Positions 19,706 through 29,302 of a DNA stretch of 64,000 bases are shown here, in pieces. How positions within the stretch are numbered: position 1 is the stretch's first letter; the number at the start of each line of letters is the position of its first letter. Both the position numbers and the translations under genes were made by a program. The stretch comes from CAVSJR01 sp963728285 (GTDB lineage: Bacteria > Actinomycetota > UBA4738 > HRBIN12): assembly GCA_963728285.1 (NCBI GenBank), contig CAVSJR010000005.1, positions 595,927 to 659,926 on the forward strand, in the 5' to 3' direction. Under the pieces are notes generated by a model. It did no database searches and was not told where the DNA came from. It was given only the letters and a program-made list of their open reading frames with translations.

Positions 19706-21330
19706 CCCGCCGCGGCGCTCCCGTCCGCCCGAGGGTCGGTGCCGGCCACGAGCGTGCCGTCCTCCAGCACGCGGATGGCGTGGGCGTGTCCCACCTCGTC
19801 GGATTCCTCGGGGACCGAATCGATCTCGAACCCCTCGGAGCGGAGGGCCTCGAACGCGGTCGCCGGAACGTCGGCCTCCGCCACGACCGACCTGCGACGG
19901 TCGACCGGGTCCATCCCTCCCACCAGCCACCGCGGCTCCTGCAACGCCCGATCGGGGGAGAGGCCGAGGTCGAACATCCGCAGGATCGACATGGCGTTGA
20001 TCTGCGGCTGCGCGTGGCCGCCCATGGTCCCGCACACGGCGGCGAGCCGATCGTCCCGATGCACGAGCACGGGCATGAGGGTGTGCGCCGGGCGCTTGCG
20101 CGGCGCCAGGACGTTCTTGGAGTGGGGATCGAGGCTGAAGCAGGCCCCCCGGTTCTGGGCGATGATCCCCGTCTCGGGCTCGAGGATGCCCGCGCCGAAG
20201 CCGTGGAAGAGGCTCTGGATCAGCGACACCGCGCGACCGTCGCCGTCGGCCGTCACGAGCGCGATCGTGTCGCCTCGAACGAAGGAATCCTCCTCGACGC
20301 CGGCCGAGGCGGCGGGGTCGAGCGGGCCCGTCCGGGCCGGAAGCATGTCGAAGCCGCCCCGCGCCTCGTCGATCAGGCCGGCGATATGGCCGTCGTCGAG
20401 CAGCGTGACGATCGGGACTCGCTCGACGTGCGGATCGGCATTGTGCCGGTCGCGGTCGGCCGACGCCGCCCGAAACACGAGCGCGAGGAGCCCGGCGTCC
20501 GGACCCAGCGGATCGGGGTCGAGCTCCATGCGCTCGATGCCGGCGAGCACCTCGAGGAGCACGAACCCCTGGGAGTTCGGCGGAACGACGCGCACGTCCA
20601 GGTCCCGATATCGCCCGATGAGCGGGGGCACGGTCTCCGCCCGATGACCGGCGAGGTCGTCCTCGCTCATCGGGGACCCCGCCCTGCGCAGGCCGGCCGC
20701 GTACCGGCGCCCGACCTCCCCCCCGTACAGCGCGTCCGGCCCCTCGGCGGCGATCGCGCGAAGCGTCTCGGCGAGCGCGGGCTGACGGAGCCTCGCGCCC
20801 TCCGCGAGGAACCCGCCGTTGGAGCCGAAGACCGCACGGATCCCCGGGTCGGAGCGGAGCACCCCCTCGTGCGACCGGAGCGACGCGGCGAGCGAGCGTG
20901 CGACGGGGAGTCCCTCCGACGCGTGGCCGATCGCGGGCTCGAGGGCCCGGCGCCACGGAATGGTGCCCCCCTCCGCGAGCACCGATGCCCAGCCGGCGAC
21001 CGCTCCCGGCACCGTGATCGGGATGGGCCCGTACTCGGGCATCGACGCGTGGTGTCTCCGCACCGCCTCGACGTCGATCCCCGCCGGCGCGGCGCCGCTC
21101 GAGTTGATCGCGATGGCCTGCCCGTCCGGCTCTTGGACGAGGGCGAACAGGTCTCCTCCGACGCCGCACATGTGCGGATAGACGACCGCCAGCGTGGCGG
21201 CGGCCGTGACGGCGGCGTCGATCGCGTTCCCGCCCTCGGCGAAGATCTCCTGCGCCGCATTCGTGGCTGCGGTGTGGGGGGTGGCGACGGCCCATCGCCG
21301 GCCGCTCGCGGCGAGGAGGCGTTGGCTCAT
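19702..21330 (-). CDS. gamma-glutamyltranspeptidase family protein
   Basis: The 542-residue protein spans a complete Ntn-hydrolase proenzyme. The N-terminal part carries ATPHTAATNAAQEIFAEGGN and PHMCGVGGDLFAL, and the autocleavage region has the nucleophile Thr in RGDTIALVTAD. Downstream are SFHGFGAGI-type substrate-binding residues (SLFHGFGAGI) and GTMGGHAQPQ. The family hydrolyses or transfers the gamma-glutamyl group of glutathione-like compounds, or deacylates related amides. It has no signal peptide, so it is probably cytoplasmic, unlike the classical periplasmic enzyme. It is translationally coupled to the histidine kinase downstream. Confidence 0.85.
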   Translation of the reverse strand: MSQRLLAASGRRWAVATPHTAATNAAQEIFAEGGNAIDAAVTAAATLAVVYPHMCGVGGDLFALVQEPDGQAIAINSSGAAPAGIDVEAVRRHHASMPEYGPIPITVPGAVAGWASVLAEGGTIPWRRALEPAIGHASEGLPVARSLAASLRSHEGVLRSDPGIRAVFGSNGGFLAEGARLRQPALAETLRAIAAEGPDALYGGEVGRRYAAGLRRAGSPMSEDDLAGHRAETVPPLIGRYRDLDVRVVPPNSQGFVLLEVLAGIERMELDPDPLGPDAGLLALVFRAASADRDRHNADPHVERVPIVTLLDDGHIAGLIDEARGGFDMLPARTGPLDPAASAGVEEDSFVRGDTIALVTADGDGRAVSLIQSLFHGFGAGILEPETGIIAQNRGACFSLDPHSKNVLAPRKRPAHTLMPVLVHRDDRLAAVCGTMGGHAQPQINAMSILRMFDLGLSPDRALQEPRWLVGGMDPVDRRRSVVAEADVPATAFEALRSEGFEIDSVPEESDEVGHAHAIRVLEDGTLVAGTDPRADGSAAAG

Positions 21331-21410
21331 TCCGATCAGTCTCCCACGCGCGCCCGACGCGGCGACAGGCCGACCCCTGGCCGCCCGTTGCGCGCCGGTA
21401 GGATGAGCCG

Positions 21411-22601
21411 ATGCCGAGACTCCGACGCCTCGCCACGATCCTCGTCGCGGCCGCCCCCGTCGCCCTCACGACCCTCCCCGCCTGGGCAGCCGTGAGCGAC
21501 GAGGTCGCGCCGGACCAGATCGTGCTGTCGGGGCGGGCCGACGTGCCGCGCGGGAGGACGGTCGGCCAGGTCGTGGTGTTTCGCGGCGTCGCGTCGATTC
21601 AGGGCGTGGCGCACGGAGACGTCGTGGTCTTCAGCGGACGGGTGAGCGTCGCCGGCCAGGTGAGCGGCAACGTGGTCACGCTCGACGGAACGGTCGTCCT
21701 CGCGCCGACGGCGCAGGTGCGCGGCGACGTGATCTCGCGCGGGGCGGTGGTCGTGCGAAAGGGCGCGCAGGTGCAGGGGGACATCCGCGAGAACGTCCCG
21801 CTCAGCATCCGTGAGCCCGTGGAGATCTTCGGGCCCCTCGCGACCTGGCTGGCCGTCACCGTCTCGGGGCTGGTCCTCGGCCTCGTGCTCCTCTGGGTCG
21901 CGCCCCGCGCGAGCGAATCCGTCGTCGCGACCGCCCGCCGCGCGCCGTGGGCCTCGGCGGGATGGGGGATCGCGGTGTTGGTCGGCCTCCCCGTCATCAC
22001 GCTCGGCCTCGCGCTGACCCTCGTCGGCCTGCCGCTCGCCCTCGTGGTCGTGCTCGCGCTCGGATTCGCGCTCTTCGTCGGGTACGCGTGGGCCGCATGG
22101 ATCCTCGGCCGCGCGCTGCTTCCCCCGCCGCGAGGACGGATCGTGGCCTTCCTGGCGGGGTTCGCCATCCTTCGTCTGGTGGCGGCCGTCCCCGTCGCCG
22201 GCGGGGTGACCTGGCTGCTCGCGAGCGCGTTCGGGCTCGGCGCGGGCATCGTCGCGATGTGGAGCGCCCGCGGCGTCGGCGGCAAGCATCGAGCCGGCAG
22301 ACCGGCGGTCGAGGCGAGCGCGTGGGATTCGACCGGCGACGAGGCCTCGCCCGCGCTCGCATCGTCGAAGGTCGTCACGGGCTCCGGCTCGATGGAGCCG
22401 GAGGGGGCGGCCAGGGACGAGGCCATCGATCCGGAGTTTCCGGGCGCCGTCCCTGAGAACGGGGCCGACGTTGCGGAGCCGGACGAGGACTGGACGCCGC
22501 TCGTCCGCGCGGAGGCTCCACCTGAGATCGAGGCCGTTGCCGAGGACGATCGTCCGACCCCCGCGCCGAGCTCGGGGCGCGCGCCGGGAACCGAGTCGTA
22601 A
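21411..22601 (+). CDS. bactofilin-like (polymer-forming) membrane protein
   Basis: The 396-residue protein has a signal peptide (1-26, ending PAWAA) and a bactofilin-like right-handed beta-helix of short repeats: QVVVFRGVASIQGVAHGDVV, then VSGNVVTLDGTVV and QVRGDVISRG (about 35-125). Four hydrophobic segments follow at about 143-260, with an acidic disordered tail of about 100 residues. The beta-helix would lie outside the membrane and the tail inside. Such proteins are described as polymer-forming cytoskeletal family members, but the exported version with a membrane domain is of unknown role. Confidence 0.72.
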   Translation: MPRLRRLATILVAAAPVALTTLPAWAAVSDEVAPDQIVLSGRADVPRGRTVGQVVVFRGVASIQGVAHGDVVVFSGRVSVAGQVSGNVVTLDGTVVLAPTAQVRGDVISRGAVVVRKGAQVQGDIRENVPLSIREPVEIFGPLATWLAVTVSGLVLGLVLLWVAPRASESVVATARRAPWASAGWGIAVLVGLPVITLGLALTLVGLPLALVVVLALGFALFVGYAWAAWILGRALLPPPRGRIVAFLAGFAILRLVAAVPVAGGVTWLLASAFGLGAGIVAMWSARGVGGKHRAGRPAVEASAWDSTGDEASPALASSKVVTGSGSMEPEGAARDEAIDPEFPGAVPENGADVAEPDEDWTPLVRAEAPPEIEAVAEDDRPTPAPSSGRAPGTES

Positions 22602-22770
22602 GGACGAGTCGGGCGATCCTTTCGCTTCTCGCTGTGCCCCTGTTGCAAGGCATGCAGACCGGGAACCGGCGCGAGTCGATGCGTCGCGCTCGGCTTCCTC
22701 CACTTGACGGGGGCGACACACCGTTCGATATTTGGCTCCAGTTGCTCGACATCGAAAGGGGAGGGGAACC

Positions 22771-24670
22771 ATGGTCCGAGTACGCCCCCTGAGCGCGGCC
22801 GCCATCGGCGCCGTGTTCGTCCTGGCCATCATGGTCGTGCCGGGCGTCGGCTCCGCCGCGAGTCGGACGACGCTTCGCAACAGCTCCTCTCCGGTCGCCC
22901 AACCGGCGCACTTCATCCGACACGTGCCGCGGGGAGTCCGCATCGACTTCGAGCTCTACCTCGGCCTGCGCGACACGGCCGGTGCCGAGGCGACGCTCGC
23001 AGCGGTCTCCGATCCGTCGAGCTCGCGCTACGGCGACTACCTGTCTCCGTCGGCGTTCCGCGCACGATTCGCGCGTCCACAGGCGGACGTCGACGCCGCT
23101 CGAGCGTGGCTCTCGTCGCAGGGGTTCTCGGTGGGCGCGGTTCCCGCCAATCACACGACGGTGTCGGCGAGCGGCACCGTCGCCCAGGTCGAGCGCGCCT
23201 TCCAGACGACCCTCAACGAGTATCGGGTCGGAGGACGGAGCGAGCGCGCACCGGCCACGGCGCCCTCGGTACCCGCATCGCTCGACGGCGTCGTCCGCGG
23301 CGTGCTTGATCTCGCCGACGTCCGCCATCGGGTCGGCGCTCCTGCCCCGCCCCTGGCGTTCCGGGCGGGGCGCCCGTGCTCGGACTACTGGGGACAGCTC
23401 ATGGCCCGGGAGCTCCCGGACGCGTACGGCCGCACGCAGCCGTTCACCGTCTGCGGCTACGGTCCCGATCAGATTCGGGGCGCGTACGGGCTCGAGCGGA
23501 CCGTGCGGGAGGGCGTGGACGGGTCCGGCGTCAGGGTCGCGATCGTCGACGCGTACGCCTCGACAGACGATCCAGCGCGACGTCAACACCTACTCTCGCC
23601 GCCACGACCTTCCGAGCATCACGCTCGACCAGATCACCCGCCCGCCACAGTTCGGCAGCAAGTGCGGTCGGCGAGGCTGGTCGGTGGAGGAGACCCTCGA
23701 TGTCGAGGCCGTGCATGGCGTCGCGCCGGGGGCGGGGATCCTCTACTGGGGAGCGGCGAGCTGCCTCGACCGCCACCTCCGCGACGCCGTGGCCGACATC
23801 GTGGAACATCACCGCGCCGACATCATCACGAACTCCTACGGCGGGCGCGATGAGCAGGATCCCGCGTCGCACGTGCTGGCCTGGCACGACATCTTCCTGC
23901 AGGCCGGCGCCGAGGGAATCGGCACGTACTTCTCCTCGGGAGACGACGGCGATGGCATCGAGAACGTCGGCATCCGGACCGTGCAACTGCCGGCCTCCGA
24001 TCCCGCCACGACGGCAGTCGGCGGGACGAGCCTGGGCGTCGACGCCTTCGACCGCTACGTCTTTGAGACCGGATGGGGGACCGGCATCAGCTCCCTCGCC
24101 CGCGACGCCTGGAAGCCCGCACCGCCCGGTGCCTTCCTGTATGGCGGAGGGGGAGGGACGAGCCGGATCTTCGCGGAGCCGAGCTACCAGCGCGGCGTCG
24201 TCCCCGATCGCCTGAGCGGATACTGGGGCGGATCCAACCGAGTCGTGCCCGACATCGCCATGGATGGCGACCCGAACACCGGTTTCATCGTCGGCCAGAC
24301 GCAGACGTTCCCGGGCCACATCGAGCGCTACGGCGAGTACCGCCTGGGGGGAACGAGCCTGTCGTCGCCGCTGTTCGCGGGCGTCATGGCGCTCGCCGAC
24401 GATGCCGCCGGCTCGTCCCACGGGTTCGTCAACCCGCTGCTGTACTCGCTCGCCGGCTCGGGAGCGTTCCGCGATATCGTCGATCCGCCGACGACGATCG
24501 CCGCCGCGCGCACGGACTTCGTCAATGGCGTGAACAGAACCGACGGGTTGAGCTACACGCTTCGGACCATGAACTTCACCGGAACGATCGACACGCGACC
24601 CGGCTACGACGACGTCACGGGCGTGGGATCGCCCAACGGCAGGAGGTTCCTCGAGGCGCTGGGGCCATAA
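22771..24670 (+). CDS. secreted S53 (sedolisin/kumamolisin) peptidase (frameshifted)
   Basis: It has a signal peptide (1-30) and a pro-kumamolisin activation domain (about 45-180: IDFELYLGLRD, YGDYLSPSAFRARF). The peptidase domain shows Glu and Asp of the triad in VEETLDVEAVHGVAPGA, the oxyanion Asp in SSGDDGD, and the catalytic Ser in GGTSLSSPLFAG. The C-terminal calcium site is near DDVTGVGSPNG. A one-base insertion near 23573 breaks the frame inside the early peptidase domain; corrected length is about 633. Sedolisins are acid endopeptidases that process extracellular protein. ATG 22771 follows GGGGAGGGG. Confidence 0.85.
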
Positions 24671-24710
24671 GAGCATCGGCCCCGGCGCGGACGTACCAGC
24701 AGCCTGCGAC

Positions 24711-25001
24711 TCAGCGCTCGCCGTAGGGGCGATCGGTGAGGTTGCTCTCGGGACGTTCGATGTCGCCGAGCTCCTCCTGTTCCTCGTCCCGGTCCTCCTC
24801 CACGTCGGGAAGCAGATCGTCGTCCTCACTGTGGCCGGGGGAGTCGGGATCGGCCTTGCGAGGGTCATCCCGCGCGGACAGCTGGACCGAGGAGTCACCG
24901 GGCCCGCGGTAGTCTTGCTCGTCGTCGCCCGTCGTCGTCGTTCTCGGCAGGTCGTGGTCCCGCTCGCCCTTGCCCTTGGATTCGTGCTCGTCCATCGTCA
25001 T
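24711..25001 (-). CDS. small highly acidic hypothetical protein
   Basis: The 96-residue product is almost entirely charged or polar, with runs of Asp and Glu (DDDLLPDVEEDRDEEQEEL), and is predicted disordered. The start ATG 25001 is supported by GAGGAGG five bases upstream; two earlier in-frame codons are less likely. Such short acidic proteins are common in actinobacteria and have no assigned role. It is divergent from the zinc-ribbon gene. Confidence 0.5.
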   Translation of the reverse strand: MTMDEHESKGKGERDHDLPRTTTTGDDEQDYRGPGDSSVQLSARDDPRKADPDSPGHSEDDDLLPDVEEDRDEEQEELGDIERPESNLTDRPYGER

Positions 25002-25095
25002 GTCCTCCTCGTGTCTCGGACGCATACCCGCTTTCTCGTCCCCAATCCAAGGGCCTACGAGTCAGCGCCGACGGGGAGCTCTATCCTTGCAGTCC

Positions 25096-25371
25096 GTGAG
25101 GCCAGTGGATGGGCCGCCGTCCGACCGGCCGGGATGTCTCCTCTGCGGCCGCGCCACCTTCGATCCCGACAAGAGGGATCGACCATGGGTGCGAGCCGTC
25201 CAGGGCGGGCGCCAGGTGCTCGTGTGCCCGGCGTGCCAGGAGGGGACGCCGGACTGGGCGGAGCGGCTCGACCGGTGTTCGGCGTGTGGCAGCACGAGGC
25301 TGTCCGCCATGCTGGGCCAGGTCGTGTGCCGGCAGTGCGGCCATGTGCTGGTGTCACGAACGGGCGCTTAG
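25096..25371 (+). CDS. small zinc-ribbon-like protein
   Basis: The product has 91 residues and four CxxC pairs: CLLC, CPAC, CSAC and CRQC. They form two probable zinc-ribbon sites separated by about 25 residues. There is no enzymatic domain. GTG 25096 or the TTG nine bases before it may be the start. Its last ten bases overlap the 5' end of the tRNA-Val gene, so this CDS or its exact end needs caution. Confidence 0.55.
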   Translation: MRPVDGPPSDRPGCLLCGRATFDPDKRDRPWVRAVQGGRQVLVCPACQEGTPDWAERLDRCSACGSTRLSAMLGQVVCRQCGHVLVSRTGA

Positions 25372-25436
25372 CTCAGCGGGAGAGCGCCGCCCTTACAAGG
25401 CGGAGGTCGTAGGTTCGATCCCTACAGCGCCCACCA
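25362..25436 (+). tRNA. tRNA-Val (TAC anticodon)
   Basis: The cloverleaf is complete: acceptor GGGCGCT/AGCGCCC, D arm GCTC/GAGC, anticodon stem CCGCC/GGCGG with loop CTTACAA, and T arm GTAGG/CCTAC. CCA is encoded at 25434-25436. The TAC anticodon reads valine codons. It opens the secretion-rich region that follows. Confidence 0.95.
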
Positions 25437-25627
25437 TGTCTGACCTGCGGGCCGATCGTGGGAGCGGTCATCTGGTCGCGTGGGCGTTGAATGTGAATTT
25501 CGGTGCGTGGTCGCTCATAGGCGGTGTCGGAATTCTGATACTCGCTATGGCTGGCGTCGCTGCCGCCTTGATGATCCGTCGAAACATCCAGGATGGATGC
25601 TCGGAGTCGGGGTGCTTGCGCTACTAG
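25436..25627 (+). CDS. possible small single-span membrane protein
   Basis: The product has 63 residues with one hydrophobic helix (about residues 24-46, WSLIGGVGILILAMAGVAAAL) and a short basic then polar tail. The ATG uses the last A of the tRNA CCA, so there is no separate ribosome-binding site; a start inside the frame is also possible. Low support beyond the membrane segment. Confidence 0.35.
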   Translation: MSDLRADRGSGHLVAWALNVNFGAWSLIGGVGILILAMAGVAAALMIRRNIQDGCSESGCLRY

Positions 25628-25882
25628 GAGCCTGGGTCTGGCTCGCTGGACGTTGGTAGGACCGCGACGTGGAGGAGCGGCTTTGAACCGCAGGCGGTGC
25701 TCCCTGGCGGTCGGCCGCGCAGCTGTGACGTCGAGGATTCCGCCCGAGCGGACGAGCGGCTGTTACTGGATCTCCACCGGCTCCATCCGAACTGCCGCAA
25801 GTGCTATCGCCGACGTACCGCGAAGGGAACCGGCGACCCACCTCGCGGTGTATGAGAGGTAGCCGACCAAGGGTGCAGGGCT

Positions 25883-26554
25883 ATGAGAGCACGGTTACTG
25901 TTCGCGGGCCTGGTGGCGATATCGACGGTGGTCATCGCTATTCCAGCATCGGCCAAGGTGGGCATCGCCGAGGCGAGAATCACCGGGCCGGAAATCGACG
26001 GCGAGATACGGATTGGACGCCGCAACACGATGAGCCTGTGGGAGTACGGAATCGGCGCAGTGGCTGGTCCGCACGACCCGCGGGCCGACACCGTCGAGGC
26101 GTTGGGATTGACTCCCTCTGACGTGGGGGACAGGTACCTCGTGACATACCGGTTCGACCCGGCGTTGCGCGACGGTGTCATCAGACAGGACCTGTATCCG
26201 TACGCGGAGGGCGGGCCGGTGACGAACACCCCGTCGCACCAGAAGCTGACGGGCCTGTTCGGCGAACACGGCTTCATGCGGGTCACCCCGGGGTGGTACC
26301 AGAGCAGCTCCTCGGGCTTCCTAAGCTACCTCGTGAACCACGGCCTGCCGGAAGGGAGCTCCGCCGTCCCAGTCGCCTCTGGTGATGCCGCTTCGGGGCC
26401 TCGACCAGAAGCCCAGACGAGGCCGTGGGCGGCGGTCGCGGTGGTTCTCGTGGGGTTGGCCGCCCTGTCGCTGGCGACTCTGGCGGTGCGCCGCCGGCTT
26501 CGAGACGATTTTCGGAGAGGACAGCATCGACACGACGGATGGGAATCCTGGTGA
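25883..26554 (+). CDS. secreted hypothetical protein with C-terminal membrane anchor
   Basis: The 223-residue protein has a signal peptide (1-24, ending PASA) and a mature domain with ARITGPEIDGEI, DRYLVTYRFDPA and QDLYPYAEGGPVTNT. A Ser/Pro-rich linker and a transmembrane helix (about 180-202) follow, with a basic cytoplasmic end. The pattern is an exported protein held at the cell surface. The mature domain matches a family of unknown function seen in secreted actinobacterial proteins. Confidence 0.65.
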   Translation: MRARLLFAGLVAISTVVIAIPASAKVGIAEARITGPEIDGEIRIGRRNTMSLWEYGIGAVAGPHDPRADTVEALGLTPSDVGDRYLVTYRFDPALRDGVIRQDLYPYAEGGPVTNTPSHQKLTGLFGEHGFMRVTPGWYQSSSSGFLSYLVNHGLPEGSSAVPVASGDAASGPRPEAQTRPWAAVAVVLVGLAALSLATLAVRRRLRDDFRRGQHRHDGWESW

Positions 26555-26645
26555 CACTATCCGTGGTGGCCCCGGACGCGATGAGTGCGTGTACAACCCT
26601 GGCGACACCGTGCATGGCTGCGAGGAGCTGGCCGAGGAGCCGTAG
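26500..26645 (+). pseudogene. fragment of an RTX-type calcium-binding protein C-terminus
   Basis: Read in a frame different from the preceding gene, this stretch encodes NPGDTIRGGPGRDECVYNPG followed by DTVHGCEEL. That is the typical last repeat plus Cys-containing end of actinobacterial hemolysin-type calcium-binding proteins. No start or upstream repeats are present, so it is a relic, or the 3' end of a gene lost by deletion. Confidence 0.5.
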
Positions 26646-27184
26646 GCGCCGGCCGAGGCCCATATGAGATCGGCGCCGGAGTAATGGGGTACGCGCCTCT
26701 TATCGACAAATGGCAGGAATGCCGGACCGCGACGACGTCGATAACCTGCGCGACGTAGAGGTCTCTAGAGGCGCCAGGGCGGGTTGGGGCCGCCCTCGCA
26801 ACGCCATGTTTTCGCGGTCCGTACTAACGCCGAGCCACGCACGACGTCAACGGATCACGTCGAAGGATTCCAGCTGCATAACATCTGCATACAACTGAGC
26901 GACACTCAGAGACACTCAGTGCCTTCCAGGGTTGGCAAGGTCGTGGGTCGCGACCGTGCCCCCAGAACCGGATGGGCTGAGCAGAACGGCGTCGAGGAGT
27001 AGGCGACGCGTTCACCTCGGGTCGGCCTTCACGAACTCCCAGCGGCCGATCGCCTTCGGGTCGGGGACCAGCGGGTGGCGGGGCGGCTCCGGCGGGGCCA
27101 CGGTCGGAGGCCGGGAAGGACGGTTCGGTTGCGCCTTCGCGCGACCCAGGGTAGCGTCGCTGTCCCCCAACAGAGGAGTCAGGC
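26646..27184. other. intergenic stretch without a recognisable gene
   Basis: About 540 bases. Open frames here are short and lack ribosome-binding sites or family features. The only local structure I see is the small repeat listed at 26894-26920. The promoter of the next secreted-protein gene should lie near its 3' end. Confidence 0.5.
26894..26920. repeat. short inverted/direct repeat
   Basis: ACTGAG (26894-26899) is the reverse complement of CTCAGT (26915-26920), and GACACTCAG occurs twice (26901-26909, 26911-26919). It might be an operator or mRNA hairpin; no adjacent T-tract supports a terminator. Confidence 0.3.
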
Positions 27185-27748
27185 ATGAAGCGCACCCTCG
27201 TCGCATCCCTCCTCGCACTCTCCACCGTCGTGACGCTGAGTGGAGCGGCGTCGGCGAACACGGGCGCACCCGGGTTCACGAAGACGGACGACCCAAACGA
27301 CGTGAGTCGCCGGATGCCCATCGACATCAAGCAGGCGCAGAACCTCCAGTTCGGACTTGGTGCGCCGGATGGCTCGACGATGTTCAGCGTGGAATCGTGG
27401 GACCCCTTCGTCGAGTGGGACGACCCGCTGCAGCCGCCGGTGTACCGGCTCGAGTTCCGATTGGGCTACACACCGCAGCACCCCGGGTCGGAGACACTCA
27501 TCGAGATCACCTTCGACGATTCCAACAACGAGCAGTACGTGGTGACGGATCTGGTCAGCGGGCAGGTGACAGAGGCGGGTCAGGCGGCCAGGCCGTCGGA
27601 CACCGTGCTGGCGATCTTCGTCGACAACGACGCGCTCGGGTCGACGTTCTATCGGTGGTCGGCGCGATTCGTTCGGGTCCGCGCCGAAGTCGTCGTTGAG
27701 AGGGATCGCGCACCCGACCAGGGGTCGATATGGCAAGCGGGGGTCTGA
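27185..27748 (+). CDS. secreted hypothetical protein, paralogue of the one at 38707-39183
   Basis: The 187-residue protein has a signal peptide (1-25, ending AASA). The mature domain has PIDIKQAQNL, SVESWDPF, a strand-rich middle and PSDTVLAIFVDND. The same landmarks in the same order appear in the gene at 38707-39183, so the two share a domain. GAGGAGTCAGGC precedes the ATG. No catalytic motif is visible. It lies just upstream of the first RTX-protease pair on the same strand. Confidence 0.65.
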   Translation: MKRTLVASLLALSTVVTLSGAASANTGAPGFTKTDDPNDVSRRMPIDIKQAQNLQFGLGAPDGSTMFSVESWDPFVEWDDPLQPPVYRLEFRLGYTPQHPGSETLIEITFDDSNNEQYVVTDLVSGQVTEAGQAARPSDTVLAIFVDNDALGSTFYRWSARFVRVRAEVVVERDRAPDQGSIWQAGV

Positions 27749-28088
27749 TCTAGCAGCCGATCAGGCGCTGATCGGGCACCCAATAGACCCTTGACCCGGT
27801 TGCCGCCCATGTGAGGCTCCCAGGCATGTACGAAGTTCAGAGCGGCTCTCCGAAGCGATCAAAACCGGTTCACGGTTTCCTACCGGCTGACGGCCTTGAC
27901 CATCGGACGAAAACCTTCCAGCTTCATTCGATTTGGGCCCGACTTCGACGGCCAACGCACGAGCGGCAAGCTCGGCACCAGTCGAGCCAGGATTCTTGCC
28001 GCGCCCGAGCGTGCTTTCTCTACGGTGAATGACGGGTTCACCTCGAGAGCGCCCAGGCAAGGCTTGAGTTTCTGAAGGAGGGCGCTCC
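27749..28088. other. intergenic stretch
   Basis: About 340 bases with no convincing gene. It ends in a ribosome-binding site (GAAGGAGG, 28075-28082) for the RTX gene that follows. No clear terminator hairpin was seen. Confidence 0.5.
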
Positions 28089-29245
28089 GTGAAGCAGATT
28101 GTCCCGGTCGCCATGCTGGCCGTACTTGGAGTCCTCGTCGTCGCTCCTACTACGACGGCGGGAGGGCGATCACCTTGCGAGTACCATCCCACGTCGGGCC
28201 GCCTTGTGGTCGATCTCAGGGAATATACCGTCGACCTCGCGTCTTCCGCGATGGCATGCTGAGTCCCGGGAGGACTCCAGAACCGGATGGATCTTCAGAG
28301 ATCGAAGTCAACCTTGATCTCGACGCCGGACAGCCTGGGATCCACGACTATCTTCGGATTCGCATGTCGAGATCAGACGATCCGTTCGTTGGCCGGCCTG
28401 GTGGCCTAGACCTGAATGGCGATGGCGATCTGGACGTCGTGACCAAGTTCGTCGCCTGGTCGCTCTCTGTCTTTACTGACGCCGGCTCAGATACGGTCAC
28501 GATGACCGGATCGGATGGCACCGGGGAGCCCTTTCCCTTCGCCAACGTCCAAGCTGTCTACCTCGGTCCCGGCCGGGACGCCGCTACGCTCGCGGGCATC
28601 TCTCCAGCTCCAGGTGGAGTGGTGAACGGTGGGGCCGGTGACGATGTCATGCGTACCCACGGGGGAGGCCGGCAGTTTGGTGGGGGATACGGCGACGACG
28701 TGCTCGTCGGTGGGTCGGGTGACGACGACTTCGACGGCGACTCCGGTAGCGACACGATCAAAGGCCGCGGTGGCGACGATGACATCGTGCAAATCGGAAG
28801 GGAGAAGGACCCTGATCTCTTCTCCGGAGGAAGGGGGGCCGATGGCATCTGGTACAACACTCTCGGCCGTGGCGTGTCGATAAGCCTCGATGGCATCGCC
28901 AATGACGGCGTTCGCGGTCAAGACAATGTCGCCGCGGACGTCGAAGGTGTTTCAACCGTGGACGGCGACGATGTCATCATAGGCAACGGAACAGCTAACA
29001 GGCTCTCGGGAGAGCGTGGCAACGACACGATCATTGGCAGTGGCGGGCCCGATGAGCTTTACGGCCGAGCCGGCGATGACGATATTGCGGGTGGCGCCGG
29101 TCGGGACGTACTGTTTGGTGGACCGAACCACGATGTTTTCCACACAGCTGATGGAGAGCTTGATCGCATACGCGGGGGGAAGGGCGTCGACACGGCAACG
29201 GATCGAGACTCAATGGATTGGGTGCACGATGTCGAGGCCTTCTGA
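28089..29245 (+). CDS. secreted RTX-type calcium-binding protein (frameshifted)
   Basis: GTG 28089 opens a signal peptide (about residues 1-24, VVAPTTTAGG at the cleavage region). A frameshift near 28235-28245 leads into the mature protein, which contains a DLNGDGDLDV calcium loop. A series of GGxGxDxUx nonapeptides follows, for example GGAGDDVM, GGYGDDVLVGGSGDD, GSDTIKGRGGDDDI and GGAGRDVLFGG. In RTX proteins these form a calcium-filled beta-roll outside the cell. The corrected product is about 385 residues. There is no type I secretion system nearby, and the Sec signal peptide suggests ordinary export. It is followed after 57 bp by a secreted serine protease gene. Confidence 0.8.
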
Positions 29246-29302
29246 GAGTGAGAGCCGGTGGAGTCGTGCATCGTCTGCATCGTGGTCCGAAAGGAGAACT
29301 AC

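Noticed and set aside
23341..23360. Sequence resembling the tRNA 3' end (CCTGCCCCGCCCC) as a possible attR
   Set aside because: It does not match the tRNA end base for base and lies inside the sedolisin gene.
24661..24683. GGGGCC/GGCCCC hairpin at the end of the sedolisin gene
   Set aside because: It includes the stop codon region and no T-rich tail; chance is likely.
27761..28192. Minus-strand frame of 143 codons between two secreted-protein genes
   Set aside because: No ribosome-binding site or family; low-complexity composition like other shadows.
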